In this document: one piece after another, positions 53,039 to 61,603 of the stretch | Numbering within the stretch: the stretch's first letter is position 1 | How the letters are laid out: each line of letters begins with the position of its first letter | Source of the DNA: Alphaproteobacteria bacterium | Lineage (GTDB): Bacteria; Pseudomonadota; Alphaproteobacteria; Acetobacterales; Acetobacteraceae | Direction: 5' to 3' | Assembly (NCBI GenBank): GCA_020850755.1 | Contig: JADZEB010000016.1 | Location: 307,453 to 371,452 of the forward strand | DNA length: 64,000 nt | Position numbers and translations under genes: made by a program | Notes under the pieces: model-generated | Seen by the model: the letters and a program-made list of their open reading frames with translations, nothing else | Database searches by the model: none | Told to the model about the DNA's origin: nothing

Positions 53039-54610
53039 TCACTCTCTCCGCGCACTCTCCGCGATAGTGTTTTCGTCGCTTCTCGCCTGAAAGGCGATGC
53101 CGCGGCGAGTCGCCCACACATTCACTTGGTGGTATAATGGTACGATCGCGACATCGCGCATCGCCACTTCGGTGGCTCGTCGCAACAGGGCGGTGCGCCT
53201 CTCGGGGTCGGTCGCGGTGGCGCTTTCCGCGAACAGGCGGTCCACCTCGGGGTTGGAGTAGCGGCCGCGGTTGGACGACCCGAAACCTGCCGAGCGGTTC
53301 TCGGTGTGCAGCACGGCCTTGATCGTGCCGCCGACCAGGTCGATCGTGCCGAAACCGACCAGAAAGATGCTGAATTCGTAGCGGCCGGCGCGCGCGAAGA
53401 AGTTGGTGGAGGGCATGGCTTCCACTTCGGTACGCACGCCCACGCGCGCGAACATCTGGGCAATGGTCTGGGCCACGCGCTCGTCGTTGATCAGGCGGTT
53501 GTTGGGCGTGTGCAGGAGCATGCGGAAACCTTGCGGGAAACCCGCCTGGGCCAGCAGGGCACGCGCGCCATCTGGGTCGAAGGCCTCCGGGTGAAGGCCC
53601 GGATGGTAGCCGAACATGCCCTCGGCCGCGATCTGTCCGGTCGGGATGGCGATGCCGTCCATGACCCGTTCGACGATGGCCTGCCGGTTTATCGCCTTGG
53701 ACAGCGCCAGCCGCACTTCGCGCGACAGCAGCGGATTTCGCGGCAATGCAGAGCCATCGCTGGCGCGGACATGCGGCGTGTCCGTCCGGTTCGTGTCCAT
53801 ATGCAGGTAGATCAGCCGGTTCGAGACACCCTGAGCCAGCGCAAGATTGGGGTTGGCACGCAGCCGGGCGACATCTTGCGGTGCGACTGAATCGATCAGG
53901 TCGACATCGCCTGCAAGCAGTGCGGCCACGCGCGCAGAACCGTTGGTGATCGGCCGGATCGTGACCCCCTGCCAGTGCGGGCGGCCGCGCCACCAGTTCG
54001 GGTTGGCCTCCAGCACGATGCGCTGCCCGCGCTCATAGGCTGTCACGCGGTAGGGTCCCGTGCCGGCATGGCCGCGCCCGGCATTGTAGTCGGCGGTGCT
54101 GCGCTCCCCGCCCTCGCGCGAGATGATGCTGAAGCGCGACAGGTCGGTAAGCATGGTTGCCGCCGGTGTCGCCGTGGTGATGCGCACGGTGCGATCATCG
54201 ACACGGGTGAAGGTCTTGCCGTGGATGTAGGTGCCGAGCGAGAAGGGCTGGTTCGGTACGCAGCAGGCACGCGCGGCCGAGAAGATCACGTCATCGGCCG
54301 TGACCGGCAGCCCGTTATGAAACCGTGCATCGGCGCGCAGCGTGATCTCCCAGGTATTGGCATCGATGATGCGGTACGACTCCGCCAGTCCGGGACCGAC
54401 ATTCTCGAGCGCATCTGTCGCCATCAGCCGCTCATAGACGTGGTGGGCGAGGGACTCGTTCGCGGTGGTCGGGTGAAAGTGCGGGTCGCGCGAGGTGGGT
54501 TCGAACGACAGTCCGATCGTCAGGGTTTGCGCCTCCACCGGCGCGGCATAGGCGGCGAAGGCCAGCAGGAGCGCGCGCGCACTCCGCCCGGCAAGGCGCA
54601 TGGCTGTCAT
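53039..54610 (-). CDS. ABC transporter substrate-binding protein, family 5 (peptide/nickel type)
   Basis: Periplasmic receptor of 523 aa. The signal peptide ends near APVEAQ; the mature protein has LTIGLSFEPTSRDPHFHPTTANESLAHHVYERL, the SBP_bac_5 signature NGLPVTADDVIFSAARA, and GTGPYRVTAYERGQRIVLEANPNWW. Ligands include oligopeptides, glycosides, metals and other small molecules. No DppBCDF-type permease or ATPase genes are adjacent, so it is an orphan receptor here. It lies 40 nt downstream of an MmgE/PrpD gene and probably shares its transcript. Start ATG 54610; ATG 54601 is also possible. Confidence 0.9.
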   Translation of the reverse strand: MTAMRLAGRSARALLLAFAAYAAPVEAQTLTIGLSFEPTSRDPHFHPTTANESLAHHVYERLMATDALENVGPGLAESYRIIDANTWEITLRADARFHNGLPVTADDVIFSAARACCVPNQPFSLGTYIHGKTFTRVDDRTVRITTATPAATMLTDLSRFSIISREGGERSTADYNAGRGHAGTGPYRVTAYERGQRIVLEANPNWWRGRPHWQGVTIRPITNGSARVAALLAGDVDLIDSVAPQDVARLRANPNLALAQGVSNRLIYLHMDTNRTDTPHVRASDGSALPRNPLLSREVRLALSKAINRQAIVERVMDGIAIPTGQIAAEGMFGYHPGLHPEAFDPDGARALLAQAGFPQGFRMLLHTPNNRLINDERVAQTIAQMFARVGVRTEVEAMPSTNFFARAGRYEFSIFLVGFGTIDLVGGTIKAVLHTENRSAGFGSSNRGRYSNPEVDRLFAESATATDPERRTALLRRATEVAMRDVAIVPLYHQVNVWATRRGIAFQARSDENTIAESARRE

Positions 54611-54650
54611 GGCTGATCCCCCTGCGATGGGCGCCGAACAGGCGCCGCGG

Positions 54651-56057
54651 TCAGTGACGGGTCGGCATTGGCGCCGGCGTGAGGGCGGCGATCAGTTCAC
54701 CAACATGGGCGAGGCTCGCCAGGTCGTCGATCGCCTTGGCCGCGCGCGCAACCTGCGCTGCGGGCAGCACCTTGCCGGCGCAATCCTCGAACTTGGCAGC
54801 CTGCTCGGCCTCGCTCATCGGCAAGCCGGGAGAGCCGCGGCGATGGACGCGCGACTGCTCGAGCGTGCGGCCGTCACGCAGCGTGATGCGCGTCTCGGTC
54901 GGGTAGGCGGTGGTGCCGTCGCCGGCATTCTCGCTGCCCGGATGGGCGCGCATGGTGATCCGCGGCATGATCGCGCGCACCTCGGGGCGGAAGATCGCCT
55001 CGCCCTCGAAATCCGCCAGCGCTACGCGCCCCTGCTGCGCCGCCAGCGCGGCGGTGTAGTGCATGCTGAAGCGGGCCTCCATCCCGGTGCGCGGGTTCAC
55101 ATGCATCAGGTTGCGCGCCAGCACCGCGGGCATCAGCGTATCGATTGCCGCCACATCCTCGCCCTTAAAGCCATGCTTGGTGCGCAGTTCGAGCACGGCA
55201 TCGAGTGTCAAATGCGTCGCCGCGCAGGTGGGATAGGGCTTGAAGGAGAGCCCGATCGCCTCGATCGCAAAGGACTCGTTCGGACCCGGCGGCCAGATCG
55301 CATCGGCATCGGGCGCGACACCGGCATACATCTCGGCGAAGCGCCAGCGCCCGACCAGCGCCTCGTCGGTGCCGCCGACGCCGGCCCGTGCCATCTGCGC
55401 GGCCAGCACACCCCCCTTGGCGGCAAGACCGGCATGGACCGACTTGGCCGGGGCACCAAGCTGCATGCGCGTGCCGGCCGCCATGCTGACGGCGAGGCTG
55501 AGGGCATCGCTCATCTGCCGGGCGTCCAGGCGCATCAGCCGTCCGCAGCCGATCGCGGCGCCAAGAACGCCAACGGTGGCGGTGGAATGCCAGCCGAGCG
55601 CGTAGTGCTTCGGGTTCACCACGCGCCCGATGCGCGCCATGATCTCTAGCCCGATCACGAACGCGTCGATCACATCGGCGCCGCTCGATCCCTGCTCCTC
55701 GGCCGCGGCCAGCACGGCCGGCGCCAGCACCGCCGCGGCATGGCCGGACAGCGGCATGAAGGTGTCGTCATAGTCGAGCACATGGGCAGCCGCACCATTC
55801 ACCAGCGCCGCCCAGGGCGCGGTGAGCTTCTCGGTGGTGCCGATCACGCTCGCCTTTCCCTGCCCCCAGCCGGCCACCGCCGCCGAGACATTGCGCGGCG
55901 TGGGCTCGTTCGCGCCAGCCAGGATGACGCCGATCACGTCGCGCAGGCCCGCGATCGCGGCGCGCTGCACGGTCTCGCTGTAGAGGCGCGGCGCATCGGC
56001 CGCCCAGTGCGCAAGCCTGGCCGTCGGCCCGGAGCTGCCCATTGCCGTGTCGCTCAT
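54651..56057 (-). CDS. MmgE/PrpD family protein
   Basis: A 468-aa member of the 2-methylcitrate dehydratase/cis-aconitate decarboxylase/iminodisuccinate epimerase superfamily. Typical features are the N-terminal helical stretch LRDVIGVILAGANEPT, HVLDYDDTFMPLSGHAAAVLAPAVLA, GWHSTATVGVLGAAIGCGRL and KPYPTCAATH in the second domain. Its actual reaction is unknown; the superfamily is used for many hydroxy- or amino-dicarboxylates. It is the first of three such genes in the last 10 kb and is followed by an orphan ABC receptor. Confidence 0.88.
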   Translation of the reverse strand: MSDTAMGSSGPTARLAHWAADAPRLYSETVQRAAIAGLRDVIGVILAGANEPTPRNVSAAVAGWGQGKASVIGTTEKLTAPWAALVNGAAAHVLDYDDTFMPLSGHAAAVLAPAVLAAAEEQGSSGADVIDAFVIGLEIMARIGRVVNPKHYALGWHSTATVGVLGAAIGCGRLMRLDARQMSDALSLAVSMAAGTRMQLGAPAKSVHAGLAAKGGVLAAQMARAGVGGTDEALVGRWRFAEMYAGVAPDADAIWPPGPNESFAIEAIGLSFKPYPTCAATHLTLDAVLELRTKHGFKGEDVAAIDTLMPAVLARNLMHVNPRTGMEARFSMHYTAALAAQQGRVALADFEGEAIFRPEVRAIMPRITMRAHPGSENAGDGTTAYPTETRITLRDGRTLEQSRVHRRGSPGLPMSEAEQAAKFEDCAGKVLPAAQVARAAKAIDDLASLAHVGELIAALTPAPMPTRH

Positions 56058-56249
56058 CCTGCACCTCTCATGCGCTGGCGTAACAAAAGCCTAGCCCCCG
56101 GGCGCTGGCCACACAAGGGCCGGACCTGCCGGCCCGGTGCTGTGGCTGGCCCGGCGCCGTGGATGGTGGCCTGCACCGCAGCGGCCGGATGCGCTAGCGT
56201 GGTGGCCCTCACCCACCCCCGACACCGAACTAAGAGAGAGGAATATGCC

Positions 56250-56582
56250 ATGACCAAGACCCCGCCCCCTGCCTACCGCGAAGCGGTTCGGCAGGTCGCC
56301 CCCAAGCTGATCGAGCTGACCGAGACCGTGCTGTTCGGCGATGTCTGGACCCGGCCGGGGCTTAGCCCGCGCGACCGCAGCCTGATCACGGTTGCCGCCC
56401 TGATCTCGCTCGGGCGCACCGATCAGCTTCGCGGCCACCTCGTGCGCGCCCTCGACAATGGCGTGACCAAGGAGGAGATCTCCGAGATGATCACGCATCT
56501 CGCCTTCTATGCCGGCTGGCCGGCCGGCATGAACGGCGGCATGATCGCCCACGAGGTGTTCGCCGCGCGCGGCCTTCTGTAG
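56250..56582 (+). CDS. Carboxymuconolactone decarboxylase-family protein
   Basis: A 110-aa helical protein that matches the CMD fold: VFGDVWTRPGLSPRDRSLITVAAL-type sequence with RDRSLITVAALI, RGHLVRALDNGVTKEEISEMITHLAFYAGWP and a C-terminal AHEVFAARGLL. It has no cysteine, so it is a gamma-CMD-type protein and not an AhpD-type peroxidase with CxxC. The start at ATG 56250 has GAGAGAGG upstream; the frame is open further upstream only as shadow. It is followed after 45 nt by a 3-hydroxyisobutyrate-dehydrogenase-like gene, with which it forms a plausible two-gene unit. Confidence 0.88.
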   Translation: MTKTPPPAYREAVRQVAPKLIELTETVLFGDVWTRPGLSPRDRSLITVAALISLGRTDQLRGHLVRALDNGVTKEEISEMITHLAFYAGWPAGMNGGMIAHEVFAARGLL

Positions 56583-56627
56583 CACGCCGGACACCGCCAC
56601 TTCCGACATGGGATCAAGGAGCCGATC

Positions 56628-57560
56628 ATGAAGGTGGGATTCATTGGCCTGGGAATCATGGGCGCCAGCATGGCGGCGAACCTGCAGAAGGCAGGCTTCG
56701 CGCTGGTCGTGCACGATATCCGCCGCGAGGCTGCCGAGAAGCACCTAGCCAACGGCGCCATCTGGGCCGAGAGCCCGCGCGCAGTGGCCCAGACCGCCGA
56801 ATTGGTCTTCACCTCGCTGCCCGCGCCGCCCGATGTGGAGAAGGTTGCACTGGGTGAGAACGGGCTTCTGTCTGGCATGAAGCCGGGCGGCACGCTGTTC
56901 GATCTCTCCACCAACGCGCAGTCCGTGGTGCGGCGCATCCACGATGCCTTCGCCGCCAAGGGCTGCGAGATGATGGACGCACCCGTCAGCGGCGGGCCGG
57001 CGGGCGCGGCCTCGGGCAAGCTCGCGATCTGGGTTGGCGGCAAGCGCGAGGTGTTCGACCGCTACAGGAAGCAGCTCGACGCGATCGGCGACCAGGCAAG
57101 CTATGTCGGCCCGATCGGCCAGGCGACGGTCGCCAAGCTCGTGCACAATTGCGCCGGCTACGCGATCCAGGCCGCATTGTCCGAGGTATTCAGCATGGGC
57201 GTGAAGGCGGGGCTCGACCCGGTCGATCTGTGGGCCGCGGTGCGCCAGGGCGCGCTGGGGCGCAGCCGCACCTTCGACCGGCTGGCCGACCGCTACCTGC
57301 CGGCGTTCTACGATCCGCCTGCCTTCGCGCTGCGGCTGGCCCACAAGGACATGTCGCTGGCCACCGCGCTCGGCAAGGAGCTTGGCGTACCGATGCGCAT
57401 CGCCAACATGGCCCTCGAGGAGATGACCGAGGCGATGGGGCGCGGCTGGGGCCATCGCGATTCGCGCTCGTCGATGCTGCTGCAGAACGAGCGCGCGGGC
57501 GTGGAGATCAAGGCCGATCCGGCGCGGATCAAGGCCGTGTTCGACCGCGACGGCCGATAA
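56628..57560 (+). CDS. NAD(P)-dependent 3-hydroxyacid dehydrogenase (3-hydroxyisobutyrate dehydrogenase family)
   Basis: The 310-aa protein has the beta-hydroxyacid dehydrogenase signature: Rossmann start VGFIGLGIMGASMAANLQKAG, the substrate motif MDAPVSGGPAGAASGKLAIWVGG, and the catalytic Lys region ATVAKLVHNCAGYAIQ. Members oxidise 3-hydroxyisobutyrate, tartronate semialdehyde, 6-phosphogluconate or related acids. It follows the CMD-family gene. A double hairpin after its stop marks the transcript end. Confidence 0.9.
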   Translation: MKVGFIGLGIMGASMAANLQKAGFALVVHDIRREAAEKHLANGAIWAESPRAVAQTAELVFTSLPAPPDVEKVALGENGLLSGMKPGGTLFDLSTNAQSVVRRIHDAFAAKGCEMMDAPVSGGPAGAASGKLAIWVGGKREVFDRYRKQLDAIGDQASYVGPIGQATVAKLVHNCAGYAIQAALSEVFSMGVKAGLDPVDLWAAVRQGALGRSRTFDRLADRYLPAFYDPPAFALRLAHKDMSLATALGKELGVPMRIANMALEEMTEAMGRGWGHRDSRSSMLLQNERAGVEIKADPARIKAVFDRDGR

Positions 57561-57567
57561 GGCAGAC

Positions 57568-57619
57568 TGCTGGAAACAGCAACGCCCGCACCGCGCCCGA
57601 TCCCGGGGCGGTGCGGGCG
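57568..57619. terminator. Double hairpin terminator region between convergent genes
   Basis: TGCTG-GAAA-CAGCA (57568-57581) forms a 5-bp stem with a GNRA loop. Right after it CGCCCGCACCGC (57583-57594) pairs perfectly over 12 bases with GCGGTGCGGGCG (57608-57619). They lie between the plus-strand stop at 57560 and the minus-strand stop at 57634 and are well placed to end both transcripts. Confidence 0.7.
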
Positions 57620-57633
57620 TCCGATTGCGCGCC

Positions 57634-58602
57634 TCAGATCTGGATGTCGCGGATCGAGGCGATGAAGTCGCGTTCCCACTCCTTGATCTGCTCGGGCGTC
57701 CAGAGCAGCAGCGATTCCTTGGGGAATCCCGCGCGCTCCATTGCCGGGCGGCTGGCCTCGTAGACCGAGCGGTAGCGCTCCACCACCTGACGGAACAGGG
57801 CGGGGCTCTCGCGCTCAAGCGCTGCGGGCGCGGCGATACCCACCGGATGCCAGATGTTCAGTCCCTTGTCCCCATACGCTTCGCGCATGGTGCGGCCTGG
57901 CACCTGCGCCTTGATCGGATTATCGGGTCCGAACACGCACAGGCAGCGGAGCAGGTTGTAATGGGTGGAGGCGTCGAACAGGCCGCTCATCACCGCATCC
58001 GCCTCGCCCGAGGCGGCGGCAAGGCGGCTCGGCCCGCCGCCATTGTAGGGCACGTACTGGATGTTGGCACCGACCGCGCGGTTAAACATCAGCCCGCCGA
58101 TGTGGTAGATCTCGCGCGCGCCCGAGATGCCGGCCGTGACACGCCGGCGCTTTGATTCCTCGACCAGCTGCTCGATGGTCTGGATCGGCGAGTTCTTGCC
58201 CACGAACAGCGCTAGCGGCCCGGCATAGGTCGTGCCGATATAGGAGAAGGCGCCGAAGGTGTAGTTGGGCGGCTTCATGAAATGAATCGCCACGTTATTG
58301 GTGGCGAATCCGATCATCGCCAGGCTGTAGCCGTCGGCCGGCGCGGTCAGCGTGCGCGTCGCGGTGAGGATGTTGCCAGGCCCCGGTGTGAAGGCAGGGC
58401 GCAGCGGCTGGCCGGTCTGCTTCTCCCACTCCACCCCAAGCACGCGCAGCGACTGGTCGAAGGCACCGCCGGCGCTGGACGCGGAATAAACCGTGACAGC
58501 CTTGGTCGGGTAGGATTGCTGGGCGCGGGCGCCACGCCCTAGCATTGGCGCAAGACCAAGGCCGGCACCAGCTGCGATCAACCCTCGACGTGAAATCGGC
58601 AT
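57634..58602 (-). CDS. Bug-family (TctC) periplasmic solute-binding protein
   Basis: Third Bug receptor of the window, 322 aa. The N-terminus MPISRRGLIAAGAGLGLAPMLG is twin-arginine-like and ends at ARAQQ. It is more divergent than the pair at 30-32 kb: the ligand loop reads VYSASSAGGAFDQSLRVLG and the second loop PAFTPGPGNILTATRTLTAPADG. ATG 58602 has GGGAG upstream; the long open frame upstream is antisense shadow of the next gene. It is divergent from an MmgE/PrpD gene and lacks permease partners. Confidence 0.85.
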   Translation of the reverse strand: MPISRRGLIAAGAGLGLAPMLGRGARAQQSYPTKAVTVYSASSAGGAFDQSLRVLGVEWEKQTGQPLRPAFTPGPGNILTATRTLTAPADGYSLAMIGFATNNVAIHFMKPPNYTFGAFSYIGTTYAGPLALFVGKNSPIQTIEQLVEESKRRRVTAGISGAREIYHIGGLMFNRAVGANIQYVPYNGGGPSRLAAASGEADAVMSGLFDASTHYNLLRCLCVFGPDNPIKAQVPGRTMREAYGDKGLNIWHPVGIAAPAALERESPALFRQVVERYRSVYEASRPAMERAGFPKESLLLWTPEQIKEWERDFIASIRDIQI

Positions 58603-58734
58603 GGCAAGTCTCCCATCTGCATGACGCATTGCGGGCTCATGGATGGCCCTCGCGCAAGCTCGTGCCACCCGGTATTGCCCAATCCGTTGCGCCACGCTAA
58701 CGACACTTGCCGCAACCGTCAAACGGGGACGTCC

Positions 58735-60132
58735 ATGCCAGCCGACACTGCCCAGCCCGCCGACAAGGTCCCTGCCGCCACGCGCGGGCTGGCCGAATTC
58801 GCCGCCGGCCTGCGCTGGGACGATGTCCCGGCGCCGGTGATCGCGCACGCCAAGCTGTGCATCCTGGATGCGCTCGGCTGCTGCCTGTTCGGGACCACCC
58901 TGCCCTGGACGCGCATCCTGGTGGAGACGATCCGCGACCAGGGCGGGCACGAGCAGGCGTCGATCTGGGGCACGCCCTACCGCACCTCGCTTGCCCACGC
59001 GGCGCTGGCCAATTGCGCAGCCGGCCATTCCTTCGAGCTCGACGACCTGCACACCGCGGGCCTGCTGCACGCCACCACGCTTTCGGTGCCCGTGGCGATC
59101 GCCTGCGCCGAGCGGCACCCCTGCACCGGGCGTGACTTCCTGCTCGCCTGCATCGCCGGCTTCGAGGCGGGCTTGCGCGTCGGCATGGCCGGTACGCACG
59201 GCCTGTTCCATCGCGGCTTCCACCCGCAGGGCGCCTCGGGCGTGTTCTGCGCCGCCGCCACCGCGGCGAGGATGATGGGTCTCGATGCCGGGCAGACCCA
59301 ACACGCGCTCGGCATCGCCGCCTCGCAGGCGGCGGGGCTGATGGCAGCGCAGGAAGGGGCGATGAGCAAGCGCTTCCATGGCGGCCATGCCGGCCAGGCG
59401 GGCGTGATGGCCGCACTCCTGGCGCAGCGCGGCTTCACCGGTATCGCGGATGCGATCGAGGCACCCTATGGCGGCTTCCTCGCGGCCTATTCCGACAAGC
59501 CCGATCGCAGCCTGCTGCTGGCCGGCCTTGGCTCGGTGTGGGAAACACTCGCGATCGGCTTCAAGGCCTATCCCACCGTCTCCTGCATCCACGGGCCCTT
59601 GGCGATGCTGCGCACGATCATGCAGGAGCACCGGCTCGCCGCCGGCGACATCACGGGCATCAGCGTGAAGTGCTCGACCTTCACCTATCGCCACACGGTC
59701 TGGCCTTATCGCGCCACGGGGCTGACCGAGGCGCAGATGAACATGTCCTACGGGCTGGCCGTGATGGCAATCGACGGCGCCACCTTCGTCGAGCAGTTCC
59801 GCCCCGAGCGGCTGGCGGATCCGGCGATCATGGCATTCACGCAGCGCATCAACGCCGAGATCGATCCGGCGATCGACGCGCTCGGCCCTGCACGGCGCGA
59901 CACGGCGGTGCTGAGCGTGCACACCCATGACGGCCGCAGCTTCACCCAGGAGCGCGCCTGGCGGCCCGGCAGCCCGGAAGACCCGCTGAGCGCCGATGCC
60001 TTGCGCGCGAAGTTCCGCCGCCTTCTCGGCACGCACTGGCCTGAAGCGCGCGCCGAACGCATCATCGCGCTGGTGGACGAGTTGGACCGCACCCCCTCGC
60101 TCGCCCCGCTGGCCGAGGCGTTGCGCGAGTAG
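58735..60132 (+). CDS. MmgE/PrpD family protein
   Basis: A 465-aa superfamily member with LCILDALGCCLFGTTLPW, HSFELDDLHTAGLLHATTL, FHPQGASGVFCAAATAARMMGL and FKAYPTVSCIHGP. Start at ATG 58735 behind GGGGAC; the frame continues to 58621 without a good start. It diverges from the Bug receptor gene and converges on a second MmgE/PrpD gene 18 bases away. The two differ clearly in sequence, so they are not recent copies. Substrate unknown. Confidence 0.88.
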   Translation: MPADTAQPADKVPAATRGLAEFAAGLRWDDVPAPVIAHAKLCILDALGCCLFGTTLPWTRILVETIRDQGGHEQASIWGTPYRTSLAHAALANCAAGHSFELDDLHTAGLLHATTLSVPVAIACAERHPCTGRDFLLACIAGFEAGLRVGMAGTHGLFHRGFHPQGASGVFCAAATAARMMGLDAGQTQHALGIAASQAAGLMAAQEGAMSKRFHGGHAGQAGVMAALLAQRGFTGIADAIEAPYGGFLAAYSDKPDRSLLLAGLGSVWETLAIGFKAYPTVSCIHGPLAMLRTIMQEHRLAAGDITGISVKCSTFTYRHTVWPYRATGLTEAQMNMSYGLAVMAIDGATFVEQFRPERLADPAIMAFTQRINAEIDPAIDALGPARRDTAVLSVHTHDGRSFTQERAWRPGSPEDPLSADALRAKFRRLLGTHWPEARAERIIALVDELDRTPSLAPLAEALRE

Positions 60133-60150
60133 CACCGGGCGGCCGGCTTC

Positions 60151-61575
60151 CTACTCCGCCGCGCCCGGCAGCGCCGTCGGCAGCGCGCGAAACCCGCCGG
60201 CAAGTGTCGAGACATCCGGCATACGCTCCAGCGCCATGATCGCCTCGGCATACTGCGCCGCAGCCTGTTCCGGCACGCCCATGCCGATGCTGAGCCCCTG
60301 CTGGAACTTGGCCACCGCCTCGGCCTCGGTCATCGGCTCCTCCGGGCTGCCCTTCACCACCAGCCGCTCCTGCGAGAGCGTGGTGCCGTCGGCCAGCCGC
60401 AGCGTGTAGGCCGCATAGGGCAACGAGGTATCCGCCACGCCCTCGGCGCGCGCGACATCCAGCCGCCGCGCCAGCGCCACCACGGCGGGGTCGCTGATCG
60501 CGGGTTCACGGAAGCTCTCCAGGTCGGCGCGCCCATGCGAGAGCGCGTGGGCGAAGGTGTAGGTGGCGTTGAACTGTGCATGCACCACCGGATTTCGCGC
60601 GGTGCTCGGGTCGTAGCGCCCGCTGACGACGCTGCGGTTGACCTCGCCCAGATAGATCGTGCCGCCCGCCACCTGCTCCGGCCGCACGCCCTTCTCGCGC
60701 AAGGCGAGCGCAAGCTGGATGGTTGAATGGCAGCAGCGGCAGCAGGGATAGGGCTTCATCGACACGGCCATAGCCTGCCATTCCTCGCCCCAGCGATCGG
60801 TAAGGATCCCGGGCTTGACCTCGCCACGCTCATAAAGCCGCGCGAAGCCTGCCCGTCCCTCCATGAACTGGGTCGGGCCGTTCACGCCCTCGGCGGCGAG
60901 GAAGGCGGCAAGCGTGCCCGAGCGCGCGGCGAAGCCGGGGCCGAAGCGCTTGGTCATCGCCTGCTCGTAGAGCCCCTGGGCACTGCCGGCAAGCTGCGCG
61001 TAGCCGATGCCAAGTGCCGCCTGCATGCCGTCGGCATCGAGGCAGAGCACGCGCGCTGCCGCGGCAGAGGCGGCGAAATGGCCGAGCGCAGTGGTCGGAT
61101 GCCAGCCCTTGCCGATGCTGTTCGGGCAGGCAAGGCCAAGGCGCGTATGCAACTCCACGCCCGCCACCAATGCCGTGATGAAGCGCCGGCCATCGATGCC
61201 GCCCTGTTCCTCGGCCGCTGCCAGCGCCGCCGGCAGCACGACGCAATAAGTGTGCACGCGCGCATCATCGTGCTGGTCGTCGAAGTCGAGAGCGTGCGCG
61301 GCCGTGGCGTTGGCAAGAGCGGCGGTGTCCGGCGCGCCCTGCCAGCCGCCCAGCAGCGAACGTGCCTTGCCGCGCCCGGCCCACCGGCCGAGCAAGCCGT
61401 TCAGCGCGGCTATGCCCGGCGCCTTGGCCGCGCCGCCGATCACACCGAGCGTGTCGAGCACGAACAGCTTGACCCGCGCCACAAGCTCGGGGGGCAGATC
61501 CTCGTAGCGGAGCGCCGCCAGCCGCGCGGCCAGCAGGCGTGAGAAACCCTCAGGGATCGCAGTATCGGGCGCCAT
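60151..61575 (-). CDS. MmgE/PrpD family protein
   Basis: A 474-aa member of the same superfamily, with LFVLDTLGVIGGAAKAPG, HALDFDDQHDDARVHTYCVVLPAALA, GWHPTTALGHFAASAAAARV and MKPYPCCRCCH, which has an unusual run of four cysteines in six residues at the site where others have KPYPTCAATH. It lies 28 nt downstream of hyuB, so it probably belongs to the HyuA-HyuB transcript and may act on a hydantoin- or oxoproline-derived acid. Confidence 0.88.
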   Translation of the reverse strand: MAPDTAIPEGFSRLLAARLAALRYEDLPPELVARVKLFVLDTLGVIGGAAKAPGIAALNGLLGRWAGRGKARSLLGGWQGAPDTAALANATAAHALDFDDQHDDARVHTYCVVLPAALAAAEEQGGIDGRRFITALVAGVELHTRLGLACPNSIGKGWHPTTALGHFAASAAAARVLCLDADGMQAALGIGYAQLAGSAQGLYEQAMTKRFGPGFAARSGTLAAFLAAEGVNGPTQFMEGRAGFARLYERGEVKPGILTDRWGEEWQAMAVSMKPYPCCRCCHSTIQLALALREKGVRPEQVAGGTIYLGEVNRSVVSGRYDPSTARNPVVHAQFNATYTFAHALSHGRADLESFREPAISDPAVVALARRLDVARAEGVADTSLPYAAYTLRLADGTTLSQERLVVKGSPEEPMTEAEAVAKFQQGLSIGMGVPEQAAAQYAEAIMALERMPDVSTLAGGFRALPTALPGAAE

Positions 61576-61603
61576 CGCTGCCCTCCCTTCGACGGAGCCG
61601 GGG

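Noticed and set aside
58603..60135. Minus-strand extension of the Bug receptor frame to 833 codons
   Set aside because: The extension is antisense to the MmgE/PrpD gene; the signal peptide and ribosome site place the start at 58602.
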